A DNA stretch of 64,000 bases from JAUPKT01 sp964427855 (GCA_964427855.1 CAYRVH010000001.1:81289-145288); one strand, 5' to 3'. Numbered from the stretch's first letter, positions 8,111 to 18,445 are shown. The notes: generated by a model from the letters alone, not told the origin. A program made the numbers and translations.

Positions 8111-11100
8111 TTACAGAGGCTGCAATACCTTAGACAATTCTTTCCCGGATTTCTCCACCGCCTCATAGAGCTCTTTTGCGGTGATCGGTTTAGAGACATA
8201 TCCATCCATGCCTGCGGCAAGAAACCGTTCACGATCGCCTGCAAGGGCATGAGCAGTCATGGCAATAATCGGGATCTTAGTCCCCAGAAGCTTTTCTTTT
8301 TCTCTTATGATACTTGTCGCTTGAATGCCATCCATATCAGGCATTTGAATGTCCATAAGGATGAGGTCAAAATGCTGGGACTCGAAGGCCTCAACGGCTT
8401 CCCGACCGTTGAACGCTGTTTTTACCGTATGGCCCATATTCTCCAACATTTTCACCGCAAGCTTTCGATTGATAGGATTGTCCTCCGCGAGGAGAATGGA
8501 GAGGCGTTTTCGGCTTTCCCGAATAGAATGTCTTGTCAAGAGGGGTCGCCTGTCCTGGGGAGCGTCAGTTTTGCCGAGAGTCATGGTCAAGGCATCGAAA
8601 AGTTCCTGACTATTGACTGGCTTGACAAGATACGCGGCGATCCCGGCATCTTTGCATTTTTTGGCATGTCCCCGCTCGCCCACAGAGGTAAGCATAATGA
8701 CAATCAGGCTCGTCAATGAAGGGTCTTTCCGAATGATAGACGCCAATTGGAACCCGTCCATCTCCGGCATCATGTAGTCTATGAGCGCAAAGGCGTATGG
8801 ATTATTTTCCTGCTGCGCTTGTTTGAGAGTCTCGATGGCAGCCCGGCCGCTCTCTACTTCGCTTGTCTTCAAGCCCCATGCGGCAAGCATTTCCACGAGA
8901 ATAAGCCTATTCGTGGCGTTGTCATCCACCACCAGGGCTCGCAAGCCCTTCAATTCTGGTGCAACAATGGGCGTGATCAAGGACTCTTTTTCTTTTTGAA
9001 GGCCGAATCGCGCAGTAAATCGAAACGTACTACCCTTGCCCGGAATGCTTTCCACCCCTATTGTCCCATCCATGAGCTCAACGAGCTTGGAAGCGATGGC
9101 CAAACCCAATCCAGTGCCGCCATAGAAACGAGTCGTCGAACCATCTACTTGTTCGAAGGCCTCAAAGATCGTCTGCTGTTTCTCGGGGGGGATCCCAATT
9201 CCTGTATCGGTTACGGAAAACTCCAAAACCGTCTCGTCTTCATGCAATTCCAATGATGCGACTCGCACCACCACTTCCCCAACCGAGGTGAATTTAATGG
9301 CGTTGCCCACAAGGTTGATCAGGACTTGGCGGAGTCTGCCTGGGTCGCCCACAAGGTGGTCGGGTACGTCCGATGGGATATGACAGGCGAGTTCCAAACC
9401 TTTATTCTGGGCCGTGACGGCCAGAGTCTTGAGGGTCGTGTCGATGCAGTACCGAAGGGCAAAATTGATGGGAACGATTTCCAGCTTGCCCGCTTCGATT
9501 TTTGAGAAGTCCAAAATATCGTTGATGAGGCTTAGCAGGGATTCAGCAGAAGATTTTACCGCGCTCAAATATTCGTGTTGTTCCTCAGTCAATTCTGTAT
9601 TGAGGGCCAACTCAGTCATGCCCATGATGCCATTCATGGGGGTGCGTATTTCATGGCTCATGTTTGCAAGGAACTCGCTTTTGGCCTTGCTGGCATTTTC
9701 CGCGGCTATTCTGGCTTCTATAAGTTCGGTCACATCAACGAAAGATTCGATGCCGCCGATAATATTCCCTTGATCATCTTTCATGATGGCGGCGTTTTTA
9801 AGTACTGAGAGCTTCCTCCCATCTCTCGATGCCACCGTGCACTGTTTTCGCCACACACGGCCTTCGCCGGAAAGTCCGTTGAACAAACCGCATTTCAGTT
9901 TGCAAGGCTGTTCTGCAAAGACCGTGCAAGGCTGTCCGACCAACTCCTCCCTCGTAAAGCCGGTGATGCGACAAAATTCTTCGTTCACATCTGTAATAAT
10001 GCGATCAGCGTTGACCATAAAAATTGCGGTCAGCGCGGTCTCCAAAAGACGCTCCTGGAACATGTTGGCTTTCCGAAGCTTTTCTTCTGCTCGTTTTCGC
10101 TCAGTAATGTCCTGGGCCACTCCCAAAAATCCTGTTATATCTCCTGTTTTATTCTTGACTGCGGTCACCGCGAGATGCACGGTGAGATGCCTGCCGTCTT
10201 TTGTGACATATGTCCATTCCCGTTCTTCGTAGCCCCCTTTCTTTGCCATGTATGACAATGATTGTAATTCAGTGATGGGCTTGCCGAACTTTTGACTCAG
10301 ATGCGCCGCGTGCTCTCTTATTTCTGAACGAAGGTGGAATCTGGCAGGCGTTTCTTTGCCAACCATTTCTTCGGCAGAGTATCCCAACATTCGTTCAGAG
10401 CCTGTATTAAAAACCCGTATAATGCCATTCGTGTCTGTGGCGATAATCGATACTTGCGTGGCTGCACGGAGAATACCCTCCAATTGGGACACTGCAGCGG
10501 TCAAGGCGTGTTGCGTCTTTTTTTGTTCAGTAATGTCATAAAGCATAAGGAGAATATGAGGTTCGTTTCCGGCCTGAAAAGACGCGAGACGGAGGTCCAA
10601 AAACAATTCGTCACCCTCGACGTTGGAAGCGCGCACCTCGGTTTTTCCCAAACATCTTTGAGATATTATTCTCTGCGCCTCTGATACGAGACCGCCCTGA
10701 CGCCAAAAATCCGATTGGTAAAAATTTTCCTTCAAATCAAGGCCTTTTATCTTAGTGGAGAGGGTCTCTGCTGCTTCGTTGGCAGAGACAAAGCGCCCAT
10801 CAGCAGTATAGGTGACGATGCCTGCGGGTGATGTGCTAAAAATATTTTGGACAAATTCAAGGGCCTCTGAAAGTTTTCGCTCGGCCTCTTTTCTTGCCGT
10901 AATATCCTGAAAAATTCCCTCGATGTGCAAGATGTTGCCATCAGAATCCCTCACAAGCCTCGAGTTCAGAGATATCCAGATGTGGTCGCCGTTCTTCTTG
11001 CGACACATGACCTCGAAGTTGTTTACCCGACCGTGGGTAAGCAGCAGATCAAGGAGTCTTTTCCTGTCCTCAGGGTTTACATATAATTGCGTCGCAAGAT

Positions 11101-11512
11101 CGGTGAGGTTTTCGAGGAGGTCAGTCACGGAATCATAGCCCAAGATAGAGGCCATTGCATTGTTCGCTTCAATAAATTTTCCTTCCCAAGAGGCGCGGTA
11201 TATCCCTTCAGTAGAGTTCTCTACCAAAGACCTGTACCGGTCTTCAGAGGAGCGCAATTCTACGGCCTGGGTTTCATAAAGGCCCTCGAGTTCCGCATGG
11301 AGCTGCATGAGCTCCTCGGTCATGACCACTCGTTCTCTCAGCTCGTCTCGCAACCTGGCGCGGGCGGATTCAAGATCACGAATCCTCTGATTTTCAAGAT
11401 GCGGCGAGTCTGGATGGCAGGCAGCATGCTCCAATTCCTGAATGCGTTTGTGAAGAGCATCAATTTGGAACTCAAGATGAGCCACACGGCTCGCAGAATC
11501 GGTGTCATCCAT
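8111..11512 (-). CDS. hybrid sensor histidine kinase with four PAS domains and two receivers
   Basis: Cytoplasmic hybrid kinase, 1133 residues. There is an N-terminal coiled coil (about 10-90), PAS domains at about 91-208, 215-330, 341-472 and 485-597, and a HisKA domain with the phospho-accepting histidine at 620 (SHEIRTPMNGIMG). The HATPase region has LVGNAIKFT, DTGIGIPP and GGTGLGLAI motifs. Two receivers follow, with likely acceptor Asp912 (DYMMPEMDG) and Asp1054 (MDIQMPDMDG). The fourth PAS has clustered cysteines (C529, C537, C541) that could bind a metal, Fe-S or haem-linked group; this is only a suggestion. No membrane segments, so it senses an internal signal. It has no output domain and no adjacent regulator, so its partner is unknown. 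A GAGGT Shine-Dalgarno precedes the ATG. Confidence 0.95.
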   Translation of the reverse strand: MDDTDSASRVAHLEFQIDALHKRIQELEHAACHPDSPHLENQRIRDLESARARLRDELRERVVMTEELMQLHAELEGLYETQAVELRSSEDRYRSLVENSTEGIYRASWEGKFIEANNAMASILGYDSVTDLLENLTDLATQLYVNPEDRKRLLDLLLTHGRVNNFEVMCRKKNGDHIWISLNSRLVRDSDGNILHIEGIFQDITARKEAERKLSEALEFVQNIFSTSPAGIVTYTADGRFVSANEAAETLSTKIKGLDLKENFYQSDFWRQGGLVSEAQRIISQRCLGKTEVRASNVEGDELFLDLRLASFQAGNEPHILLMLYDITEQKKTQHALTAAVSQLEGILRAATQVSIIATDTNGIIRVFNTGSERMLGYSAEEMVGKETPARFHLRSEIREHAAHLSQKFGKPITELQSLSYMAKKGGYEEREWTYVTKDGRHLTVHLAVTAVKNKTGDITGFLGVAQDITERKRAEEKLRKANMFQERLLETALTAIFMVNADRIITDVNEEFCRITGFTREELVGQPCTVFAEQPCKLKCGLFNGLSGEGRVWRKQCTVASRDGRKLSVLKNAAIMKDDQGNIIGGIESFVDVTELIEARIAAENASKAKSEFLANMSHEIRTPMNGIMGMTELALNTELTEEQHEYLSAVKSSAESLLSLINDILDFSKIEAGKLEIVPINFALRYCIDTTLKTLAVTAQNKGLELACHIPSDVPDHLVGDPGRLRQVLINLVGNAIKFTSVGEVVVRVASLELHEDETVLEFSVTDTGIGIPPEKQQTIFEAFEQVDGSTTRFYGGTGLGLAIASKLVELMDGTIGVESIPGKGSTFRFTARFGLQKEKESLITPIVAPELKGLRALVVDDNATNRLILVEMLAAWGLKTSEVESGRAAIETLKQAQQENNPYAFALIDYMMPEMDGFQLASIIRKDPSLTSLIVIMLTSVGERGHAKKCKDAGIAAYLVKPVNSQELFDALTMTLGKTDAPQDRRPLLTRHSIRESRKRLSILLAEDNPINRKLAVKMLENMGHTVKTAFNGREAVEAFESQHFDLILMDIQMPDMDGIQATSIIREKEKLLGTKIPIIAMTAHALAGDRERFLAAGMDGYVSKPITAKELYEAVEKSGKELSKVLQPL

Positions 11513-11691
11513 TGGGCCCTACCTCGCATTTTGAGCACGGATCGTGGCTGGGTGGGGCGGCATGCCGGCATACCCGGACGCTTCTGCGCGAAGCCAGCCC
11601 TGCGCTCCAATTCCACCACCACGAGCGGGGAAGTCTTGCAAAGTCTCCTGATTGCCTTGGAAAACTGCCGTGTGATTTCTTGTCTTTGACA

Positions 11692-13098
11692 TCAGTGTTC
11701 ATGCGGCCGCGCCATCTTGTGGGGCTGCATGGCAGCCTCGAAATCAGCCTCAGTCAAGTAGCCTAAAGATAGGCAGGCCTCTTTGAGGGTCAGGCCTTCT
11801 TCATGAGCTTTATGCGCCGCTTTTGCCGCTTTGTCGTACCCAATAACAGGCGTCAGCGCGGTCACCAGCATGAGAGATTCCCTGACAAGGGCGTCGATAC
11901 GCTTCCTATTTGCCTTGAGTCCTTTTACCAGATGCTCCGCAAACGAGTTGCACGTATCGCCGAGCAGGGTGACAGACTGCAACAGATCGAATATCATCAG
12001 CGGCTTGAACACGTTTAACTCAAAGTGGCCCTGGCTCCCCGCGAAAGTGATCGCCGCGTCTAATCCCATCACTTGAACGGCTACCATGGTCATAGCCTCG
12101 CATTGAGTGGGGTTGACCTTGCCGGGCATTATAGAAGAGCCGGGTTCGTTGGCCGGCAGCATCAATTCTCCTATACCGCAACGTGGGCCGGATCCCAGTA
12201 GTCTGATGTCATTTGCGATCTTCATGAGTGCGCACGCCAACGTCTTCAAGGCGCCGCTCGCCAGAACCAGGGCGTCATGCGCAGCCAAGGCCGCAAATTT
12301 GTTTTCGGCCGAGACAAAAGGCAGCCCCGTCATTGCAGCGATGTGAGCAGCAACCCTGTCCCCGAATTCCTTCGGGGCGTTCAGGCCGGTACCGACGGCC
12401 GTGCCCCCGATTGCCAATTGGTACAAGCCGCCTCGCGCGTGCTGGATAGCCTCGATGGAGGCATCGAGCTGCGCGACGTACCCCGAAAATTCTTGCCCCA
12501 ACATCATAGGCACTGCATCCTGAAGATGCGTGCGGCCGATCTTTACAATGTCTTTGAACTCGACGGCCTTGTCATTCAAGGCGCTTCGAAGCCCTCGAAG
12601 GGCAGGGATAAGATGTTTGCTTATCTTCAAGGCAGCGGCGACGTACATGGCCGCGGGGAATGTGTCGTTGGACGATTGGGACATGTTCACATGGTCATTG
12701 GGGTGTATAGGATCCTTGGTCCCCAACACGCCTCCTGCGAGCTCTATCGCGCGGTTGGCAATGACTTCATTGACATTCATATTGGTTTGAGTGCCGCTGC
12801 CCGTCTGCCAGACGCGAAGTGGAAAATGATCCGCAAGGCGGCCTGCTATGATCTCTTCGCACACCCTGACAATGAGCTCTCCTTTGTTTCGGGGGAGCTT
12901 CCCAAGTTCCATGTTGGTCAAGGCCGCTGCTTTCTTGATAATCCCAAAGGCCTCGATCACTTCACGTGGCATCACATCGTGTCCGATGTTGAAATAACGA
13001 AGCGAACGCTGTGTTTGGGCGCCCCAGTATCGGTCGGATGGCACCTCTATTGAGCCGATGGCGTCGTACTCGATCCTCGTGCGCGGTCTTGTCTCCAT
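11692..13098 (-). CDS. fumC: fumarate hydratase class II
   Basis: Reversible hydration of fumarate to L-malate in the TCA cycle, cytosolic homotetramer. At 468 residues it has normal class II length, about 100 residues longer than many simple lyase superfamily domains. Signatures: GSGTQTNMNVNEV (100-112), SSNDTFP (142-148), the catalytic histidine in GRTHLQDA (191) and the family signature GSSIMPGKVNP (320-330). A GAGGAGG site lies 8 bases before the ATG. The distinction from aspartase or argininosuccinate lyase rests on overall similarity, so it should be read as class II fumarase with high but not absolute certainty. It stands alone between the hybrid kinase and an intergenic region with an assembly gap, so promoter context is partly lost. 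Confidence 0.95.
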   Translation of the reverse strand: METRPRTRIEYDAIGSIEVPSDRYWGAQTQRSLRYFNIGHDVMPREVIEAFGIIKKAAALTNMELGKLPRNKGELIVRVCEEIIAGRLADHFPLRVWQTGSGTQTNMNVNEVIANRAIELAGGVLGTKDPIHPNDHVNMSQSSNDTFPAAMYVAAALKISKHLIPALRGLRSALNDKAVEFKDIVKIGRTHLQDAVPMMLGQEFSGYVAQLDASIEAIQHARGGLYQLAIGGTAVGTGLNAPKEFGDRVAAHIAAMTGLPFVSAENKFAALAAHDALVLASGALKTLACALMKIANDIRLLGSGPRCGIGELMLPANEPGSSIMPGKVNPTQCEAMTMVAVQVMGLDAAITFAGSQGHFELNVFKPLMIFDLLQSVTLLGDTCNSFAEHLVKGLKANRKRIDALVRESLMLVTALTPVIGYDKAAKAAHKAHEEGLTLKEACLSLGYLTEADFEAAMQPHKMARPHEH

Positions 13099-13621
13099 AT
13101 CGACGAACCTCCTCTTGACAATATCAAGTNNNNNNNNNNATTGCCGTAGAGGGCTTGTGGTGCAAGGATTTTTTACAGCGGTGACGACTGAATCCGTTCC
13201 ATGAATGTGTTTGCAGCGGCGCTGAAGAAAATTTCAGGGGGTAAGCTGGTTTCTTACAGTTCAAAGGCGTGGTCACTGCGTAATTTCGAGAATTCCTCAT
13301 GCACCTACATTGGGCATGGAGTGCAGCGGTTGGTTGAATGATCACGCTTCTCGAAAGTACTCACGAATTCAATGGCGCGTCTATCATTTCGAGCGCTTCA
13401 CCCTCTGTCATTTGAAGCGAAGCGAGAAGCCTTGACCCGAAGACGCGTGTTTCTCCGTCGTTTCCCTCAATTCGTTCGAGCCTTGCTCCGGGGAGATGAC
13501 ATAAGTTGCGCTCTCGCGGCCGCTGCCAGGGTTTTCGAAAGCGCGTGGGAAATCGATGATGCAGACCTTATCCCGAGGGAAATTTCCAGAACGGAGATAA
13601 GCCGGCCAATAAGCGCCTCCC
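13099..13621. other. intergenic region with assembly gap and dispersed repeat fragments
   Basis: Ten Ns at 13130-13139 mark a scaffold join or masked bases just upstream of fumC. No convincing gene is present. The remainder carries short sequences found elsewhere in the window: TAATTTCGAGAATTCC (13281-13296) and a copy of the TGTCATTTgAAGCGAAGCGAG type (13406-13429). Confidence 0.6.
13130..13139. other. assembly gap (10 N)
   Basis: Ten undefined bases just upstream of fumC. No gene is broken by this gap as far as can be seen. Confidence 0.95.
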
Positions 13622-15433
13622 TTAGTTACGATACATCGCTTTAATGAGATCGGCAAACTTTTCGTTTACGTACTTTCGCTTGACCTTCATAGTGGGGGTG
13701 ACCTCTCCGTCCTCTTCGTAAAGTTTTTTCGGCACGATGGTAAATTTCTTGATCGTTTCAACGTGAGAAAGTGTTTTGTTGACTTCTTGGACCTCAGCAT
13801 CGATGAGATCGATGATTTCAGGGGCCTTTGTCAGGCTCTCATAGGTGGTGAAGGATATTTTATGATCTTGGGCGTATTGTATGACATTTTCTTCGTCTAT
13901 CACGATGAGGGCAGACAGGAATTTGAGCCGATCGCCTATCACGATGGCATCGTTGATATATGGGCTGAATTTAAGCTGATTTTCAATGTTTTGGGGCGCG
14001 ATGTTCTTCCCACCAGCCGTTATGATAAGGTCTTTTTTGCGGTCTGTAATTTTGAGGTATCCTCTCTCATCCAATACGCCCACGTCCCCTGAATGGAGCC
14101 AACCGCCCTCCAGCGTCTCTGCGGTGGCCTCTGGATTACGATAATACCCCAAGAATACGTTTCCTCCGCGAACCAGTATCTCGCCATCATCGGCGATCTT
14201 CACTTCCACCCCAGGCAACGGCGGCCCGACATTCCCGAGCTCGATGTTGTCTCCTTGATGAATGCAGGTAGGGCCAGTGCCCTCAGTTTGGCCGTATACT
14301 TCCCGCAGCGGTATCCCTATGCCATGGAAATATTTGATCACGTCGGGCGAGATGGGGGCGGCGCCGGACACAGCCAAGCGTACGCGCTCAAAACCCAGCC
14401 TCTCTCTCAACTTGTAAAGCACTGCCACATTCGCGAGGGCTCGCAGAATTTTCAGTCCTATCGGCACATTTCGACCGGAAAATTTTTTGGCTGCGTACTG
14501 CGAGCTGATTTTTGTGGCCAGGCCATACATGACTCTCTTGAACCACGTGGCGTTGGCTATTCTGATGCGAACGCCTGAATAATATTTTTCCCAGATTCTC
14601 GGCACGGCAAACACCACGGTCGGTGATATTTCCCGAAAATTTGCCATGACCGTGTCAGGACTCTCAGTGAAACTCACTGTGTAGCCGAAACGGAGTGGAA
14701 GAAACACGCTGAACATGCGTTCCGCTATGTGACTCAGGGGCAGGAAAGAGAGCAGTTCATCAGAATCGCGAATGTCAAGCGCCTGTCCGATAGACCATGT
14801 TGTCCAAATGATGTTGGCGTGCGAAAGCATGGCTCCTTTCGGAGGGCCTGTGGTTCCTGACGTGTAAATGATGAGGGCCATGCTTTGTGGATCAGTGGCA
14901 TCAAGCAACTCTTGAAGCAACGACGGTTTTCCTCGATCCAGCTCTTTCCCCATGGCCAACAGCTCATCGAACGTCATTACCATAGGGTCAGAGAAATGCC
15001 TCAATCCTTTGGTATCGATAACCACTATCTTTTGCAGCTCAGGCGTCCTTTCCCTAAAAAACAGTGCTTTGTCCACCTGTTCTTCGTCTTCGGCTATGAA
15101 GATTTTTGCCTGGGAGTGACCAACAACGTATTCGCATTGTTCAGCCGAGCTGGTTGTGTAGATCCCTACGGTTACGCCCCCTGCACACATTGTGCCCATG
15201 TCAGCGAACAGCCATTCAGGTCTATTCTCTCCGATGACCGCGACTCTCTCTCCTCTCTTGAGACCGAGGGCTACCAGACCCAAGCACGCGTATCGAGTAC
15301 TGGACAGATAATCGCCCCACGTAATGTCTCTCCATATACCTAAATACTTATGCCTTAGAGCCACTTTGTCGGGGTGCTGAGCAGCGCGTTTTACAAACAT
15401 TTGCGGTATCGTGAGGTTCTCGTACTGTGTCAT
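13622..15433 (-). CDS. long-chain acyl-CoA synthetase (AMP-forming)
   Basis: Activates a carboxylic acid, probably a long-chain fatty acid, to its CoA thioester via an acyl-adenylate. 603 residues, ANL superfamily. Key motifs: the phosphate-binding loop YTSGTTGPPKGAML (190-203), YGQTEGTG (adenine and Mg contacts) and DRKKDLIITAGGKNIAP (hinge and C-terminal domain). The length and insert pattern match FadD15/bubblegum-like long-chain synthetases rather than acetyl-CoA synthetase. It is the last gene of the first Liv-type operon, 28 bases behind livF. This suggests that the imported substrate is an organic acid that is activated on entry, or that the cluster serves fatty or aromatic acid use. 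Substrate cannot be fixed from sequence. Confidence 0.92.
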   Translation of the reverse strand: MTQYENLTIPQMFVKRAAQHPDKVALRHKYLGIWRDITWGDYLSSTRYACLGLVALGLKRGERVAVIGENRPEWLFADMGTMCAGGVTVGIYTTSSAEQCEYVVGHSQAKIFIAEDEEQVDKALFFRERTPELQKIVVIDTKGLRHFSDPMVMTFDELLAMGKELDRGKPSLLQELLDATDPQSMALIIYTSGTTGPPKGAMLSHANIIWTTWSIGQALDIRDSDELLSFLPLSHIAERMFSVFLPLRFGYTVSFTESPDTVMANFREISPTVVFAVPRIWEKYYSGVRIRIANATWFKRVMYGLATKISSQYAAKKFSGRNVPIGLKILRALANVAVLYKLRERLGFERVRLAVSGAAPISPDVIKYFHGIGIPLREVYGQTEGTGPTCIHQGDNIELGNVGPPLPGVEVKIADDGEILVRGGNVFLGYYRNPEATAETLEGGWLHSGDVGVLDERGYLKITDRKKDLIITAGGKNIAPQNIENQLKFSPYINDAIVIGDRLKFLSALIVIDEENVIQYAQDHKISFTTYESLTKAPEIIDLIDAEVQEVNKTLSHVETIKKFTIVPKKLYEEDGEVTPTMKVKRKYVNEKFADLIKAMYRN

Positions 15434-15461
15434 AGTGTTATTCCACGAACGTCTTTCGGTC

Positions 15462-16229
15462 TTAACGCCACCTTTTTTTCCGCTTGTAGCGTTGATAGCC
15501 CTTTACGGACGTTTCCTTTTTCATGCCGAGGTAGAACTCCTGCACGTCTTCGTTCTGCATAAGTTTTTCGGGCGTGCCCTCCAGCACTATCCTCCCTGTC
15601 TCCATGATGAAGGCATGGTGGCAGACGCTGAGCGCTTTTTTTGCATTTTGTTCCACCAGGAGTATGGTAGTACCTGCCTGATTAATTGTCTTAATGATGT
15701 CGAATATTTCTGTGACTAGGATCGGCGAAAGCCCCAAAGACGGCTCATCAAGAATCATCAGTTCAGGATTAGACATGAGCGCTCTGCCAATGGCGAGCAT
15801 TTGTTGTTCGCCTCCGGAAAGAGTCCCCGCCTGCTGCTTGAGCCGATCTTTGAGAAGAGGGAAATAAGTGAAAACCCTTTCCATATCCTCTCGTATGCGA
15901 CCGTCCGTACGTGTGTATGCGCCCATAAGCAGATTTTCTTTGAGAGTGAGCTCAGGGAACACTTCACGACCTTCGGGCACATACGCGATGCCCATAGGCA
16001 CGATGCGCTCGGTTTTCATGCCGTCGATACGGCGTCCCTTGAACCAAATGGTCCCTTTTTCGGGCTGGTCGTCGAGATAGCCCATAATGGTTTTCAACGT
16101 GGTGCTTTTCCCCGCGCCGTTTGCCCCGAGAATGGCCCTTATCTCCCCTTTTTCTACGGCGAGAGACAGACCACGGACCACCATGATTTTGCCGTAATAG
16201 ATTTCAATATTCTTTGTTTCAAGCAGCAT
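15462..16229 (-). CDS. livF: Liv-type ABC transporter ATP-binding protein LivF
   Basis: Second nucleotide-binding subunit of a branched-chain-amino-acid-type (HAAT) importer, 255 residues. Walker A GANGAGKST, Q-loop region, signature LSGGEQQMLAIGR, Walker B LMILDEP and H-loop region LLVEQNAK are all present. The C terminus is extended by a basic tail (about 20 residues rich in Lys and Arg), longer than typical LivF. It works with LivG on the membrane pair LivH-LivM and receives substrate from LivK. Gene order on this strand is M-H-x-K-G-F-ligase. Confidence 0.93.
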   Translation of the reverse strand: MLLETKNIEIYYGKIMVVRGLSLAVEKGEIRAILGANGAGKSTTLKTIMGYLDDQPEKGTIWFKGRRIDGMKTERIVPMGIAYVPEGREVFPELTLKENLLMGAYTRTDGRIREDMERVFTYFPLLKDRLKQQAGTLSGGEQQMLAIGRALMSNPELMILDEPSLGLSPILVTEIFDIIKTINQAGTTILLVEQNAKKALSVCHHAFIMETGRIVLEGTPEKLMQNEDVQEFYLGMKKETSVKGYQRYKRKKRWR

Positions 16230-16273
16230 GCGAATCGCCGTTCCAAAAGATGTGGCGACGTATCGTCGCTAAA

Positions 16274-17044
16274 TCAATCCTTTCCAAGGTAGGCTTCCAG
16301 CACCTCCGGATGCCGCTGCACCGCTGAAGGCGGTCCCTGAGCCAATTTAACGCCGAAGTTCAACGCCATGACTTCGTCCGAAACATCCATGACCAGGTTC
16401 ATATCATGCTCCACCATGAGGATGGTGATCTGAAAATCATCCCTGATGTCACGGATCCAAAACATCATGTCCTGCTTTTCTTCCTGATTCATGCCGGCGG
16501 TAGGTTCATCCAGCAAGAGCAACTTGGGCTCGAGAGCCAAGGCTCGCCCGAGTTCCACCAGCTTTCTGATCCCGTAGGGGAGAGCGCCCACGGGAATGTC
16601 CCGGGAGGCCTCCAACTCCAAAAATTCGATAATGCGTTCAACTCTTTCCCGGTGCTCACATTCCTCCCTGGCTACCCTTGATCTCCTGCCCAAGAAAAAC
16701 GCCCCGGAAAGTATGCCTGTCTTCATGTGGATATGACGACCAAGCAGCAAATTGTCCATGGTCGTAAGGTGGGTAAACAACTCTATGTTTTGAAAGGTGC
16801 GGGCTATTCCATATTTGGCCGCCTGATATGGTTTCAGGCCGACCATATCTTTTCCGTCAAATACGATACGACCTTGAGAGGGTCTGTAAATACCGGTTAT
16901 GCAATTGAAGATGGTCGTCTTGCCCGCTCCATTGGGACCGATGATCGAAAATATGGTTTTCTCGGGGACGCTCATTGACACGCCATTGAGCGCGGCAAGT
17001 CCGCCGAAGGAAATACTTAAATCTTCTATGGAGAGTATGCTCAT
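16274..17044 (-). CDS. livG: Liv-type ABC transporter ATP-binding protein LivG
   Basis: First nucleotide-binding subunit of the importer, 256 residues from the ATG at 17044 (MSILSIEDLSISFGG), the usual family start; a GAGGTGG lies 12 bases upstream. The open frame continues 28 codons to an ATG touching the livK stop, but that extension has no family similarity. Walker A GPNGAGKTT, Walker B LLLLDEPTAGMN and the typical C-terminal HPEVLEAYLGKD are present. The signature region is the LivG-type form (GALPYGIRKLVELGRAL) rather than strict LSGGQ. Confidence 0.92.
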   Translation of the reverse strand: MSILSIEDLSISFGGLAALNGVSMSVPEKTIFSIIGPNGAGKTTIFNCITGIYRPSQGRIVFDGKDMVGLKPYQAAKYGIARTFQNIELFTHLTTMDNLLLGRHIHMKTGILSGAFFLGRRSRVAREECEHRERVERIIEFLELEASRDIPVGALPYGIRKLVELGRALALEPKLLLLDEPTAGMNQEEKQDMMFWIRDIRDDFQITILMVEHDMNLVMDVSDEVMALNFGVKLAQGPPSAVQRHPEVLEAYLGKD

Positions 17045-17128
17045 AATTGTATAAAACCACCTCAATATTGACGCGGATGAACGAGGCCGCTCCCCGCAAT
17101 AGTCGCGAGGAGCGGCGTCGCTTGTCAT

Positions 17129-18310
17129 TTATTGTCTGGTTAACCAGTCAGTCATTCGGATTGTTGTTCCACCGTCCCCGCATTTACCGATGTAAATGGA
17201 CCTGTTGCCCTGGTGATCTTCAGGGGTAAACGTGCAATCGTGTCCGAGCCAATTGTTCCAGTTTCTAATGCTCTCCATGGCCTTTACAAAAGAGTCTGGA
17301 GTAAGATCTTTGCCGGCTCTTCGCAATCCTTCCACCATGGGTTCCGCAAAGAAAAAACCCGCCAGGAAGAAAATGCCCGTGTTTTGTTCCTTGGGCGCGT
17401 ACTTTTTCTGAGCCTCCATATACTGAGCGACCAGTGGACTGTCCCAGTTCAATAAGTTTGCAAAGACAACGTCCTTCCACAAACCTTTCGTGATATTGAA
17501 CATCATGGGGGCGTCGGAAAGTGTGGATGTGGCTATCCATTGGGGCTGGAAACCAGCGGCTTTCGCTGTCTGCAACATGATGGCCGCATGCTTGGGCAAG
17601 ATCCACATGATAACGGCTTCGGCCCCGCTTTCCTTGAGCTTCAAGGCATGAGTCTTGAGGTCCGTATCCGCGACCTCGACAGGCACGGTACTGACGAACT
17701 GCATTCCCTTCTGATCCAAGTATTCCTTTGCTCCTTCCAAGCCTTCTTTCCCGTAATCATCATTTTGGTAGAAGAAACCTATCTTTTTTAGTCCCATTTG
17801 TTCGACTGCATACTTGGTGAGAAGATACGCCTCGTCTTTATACAGGGGATAGACGCCGAAGAGATATCGTTGAAGCGGCTTGGTCCAATGGATCGTTCCA
17901 GTGGCTGGACCGACCCACGGTACTTTATTCTCCATGAGATAATCTCGAACAGCCATGCCGGACGCCGTGCCGACTCCACCCACTATGCCGAAGACGCCAA
18001 TGTTTTCTACGAATTCTTTGGCGATAGCTTTCGTTTTGGCTGGCTGATATGCGTCGTCGCGCAGCACGTATTTCAACTTGCGGCCGTTTATCCCTCCTTG
18101 GTCGTTAATGAGTTCGAAAAAGACGGCAGTACCTCTGCCCACTGCTCCCCACAACGCTGCCGGGCCAGTCTGAGGACCCCACTGACCAATGACCACCTCG
18201 GTGTCGGTCACGCCCCGCACTTTGTCCGCACAATGCGCCATTCCCACGAATCCGACAAGGACGAGCGCGCTCACAAGCAACAATAACCACGATCTTTGCT
18301 CACTCTTCAT
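17129..18310 (-). CDS. livK: Liv-type periplasmic substrate-binding protein
   Basis: Periplasmic binding protein of the Peripla_BP_6 family, 393 residues. A signal peptide (WLLLLVSALVLVGFVGMAHC) ends near 27; the Cys at the end could also be a lipidation site, although the preceding residues are not an ideal lipobox. The mature part starts with VVIGQWGPQTGPAALWG, typical of LivK-like two-lobed binding proteins. Such proteins bind amino acids, urea, short-chain amides or aromatic acids, so the ligand is open. A perfect AAGGAGGT lies 8 bases before the ATG. It sits mid-operon, after the permease genes, whereas the second Liv operon starts with its binding protein. Confidence 0.93.
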   Translation of the reverse strand: MKSEQRSWLLLLVSALVLVGFVGMAHCADKVRGVTDTEVVIGQWGPQTGPAALWGAVGRGTAVFFELINDQGGINGRKLKYVLRDDAYQPAKTKAIAKEFVENIGVFGIVGGVGTASGMAVRDYLMENKVPWVGPATGTIHWTKPLQRYLFGVYPLYKDEAYLLTKYAVEQMGLKKIGFFYQNDDYGKEGLEGAKEYLDQKGMQFVSTVPVEVADTDLKTHALKLKESGAEAVIMWILPKHAAIMLQTAKAAGFQPQWIATSTLSDAPMMFNITKGLWKDVVFANLLNWDSPLVAQYMEAQKKYAPKEQNTGIFFLAGFFFAEPMVEGLRRAGKDLTPDSFVKAMESIRNWNNWLGHDCTFTPEDHQGNRSIYIGKCGDGGTTIRMTDWLTRQ

Positions 18311-18445
18311 CTTTTACGACCTCCTTGTGCTTCAAGACGTTTTGCAAAAGCCGTGAGCCGTCTTCAGAGAGACAAGAAAGCGAAACGACGTCACACGCTT
18401 GCGTTATCCGAAAACCTCGCGAACACGCTGGACTGCGTTCGGACG

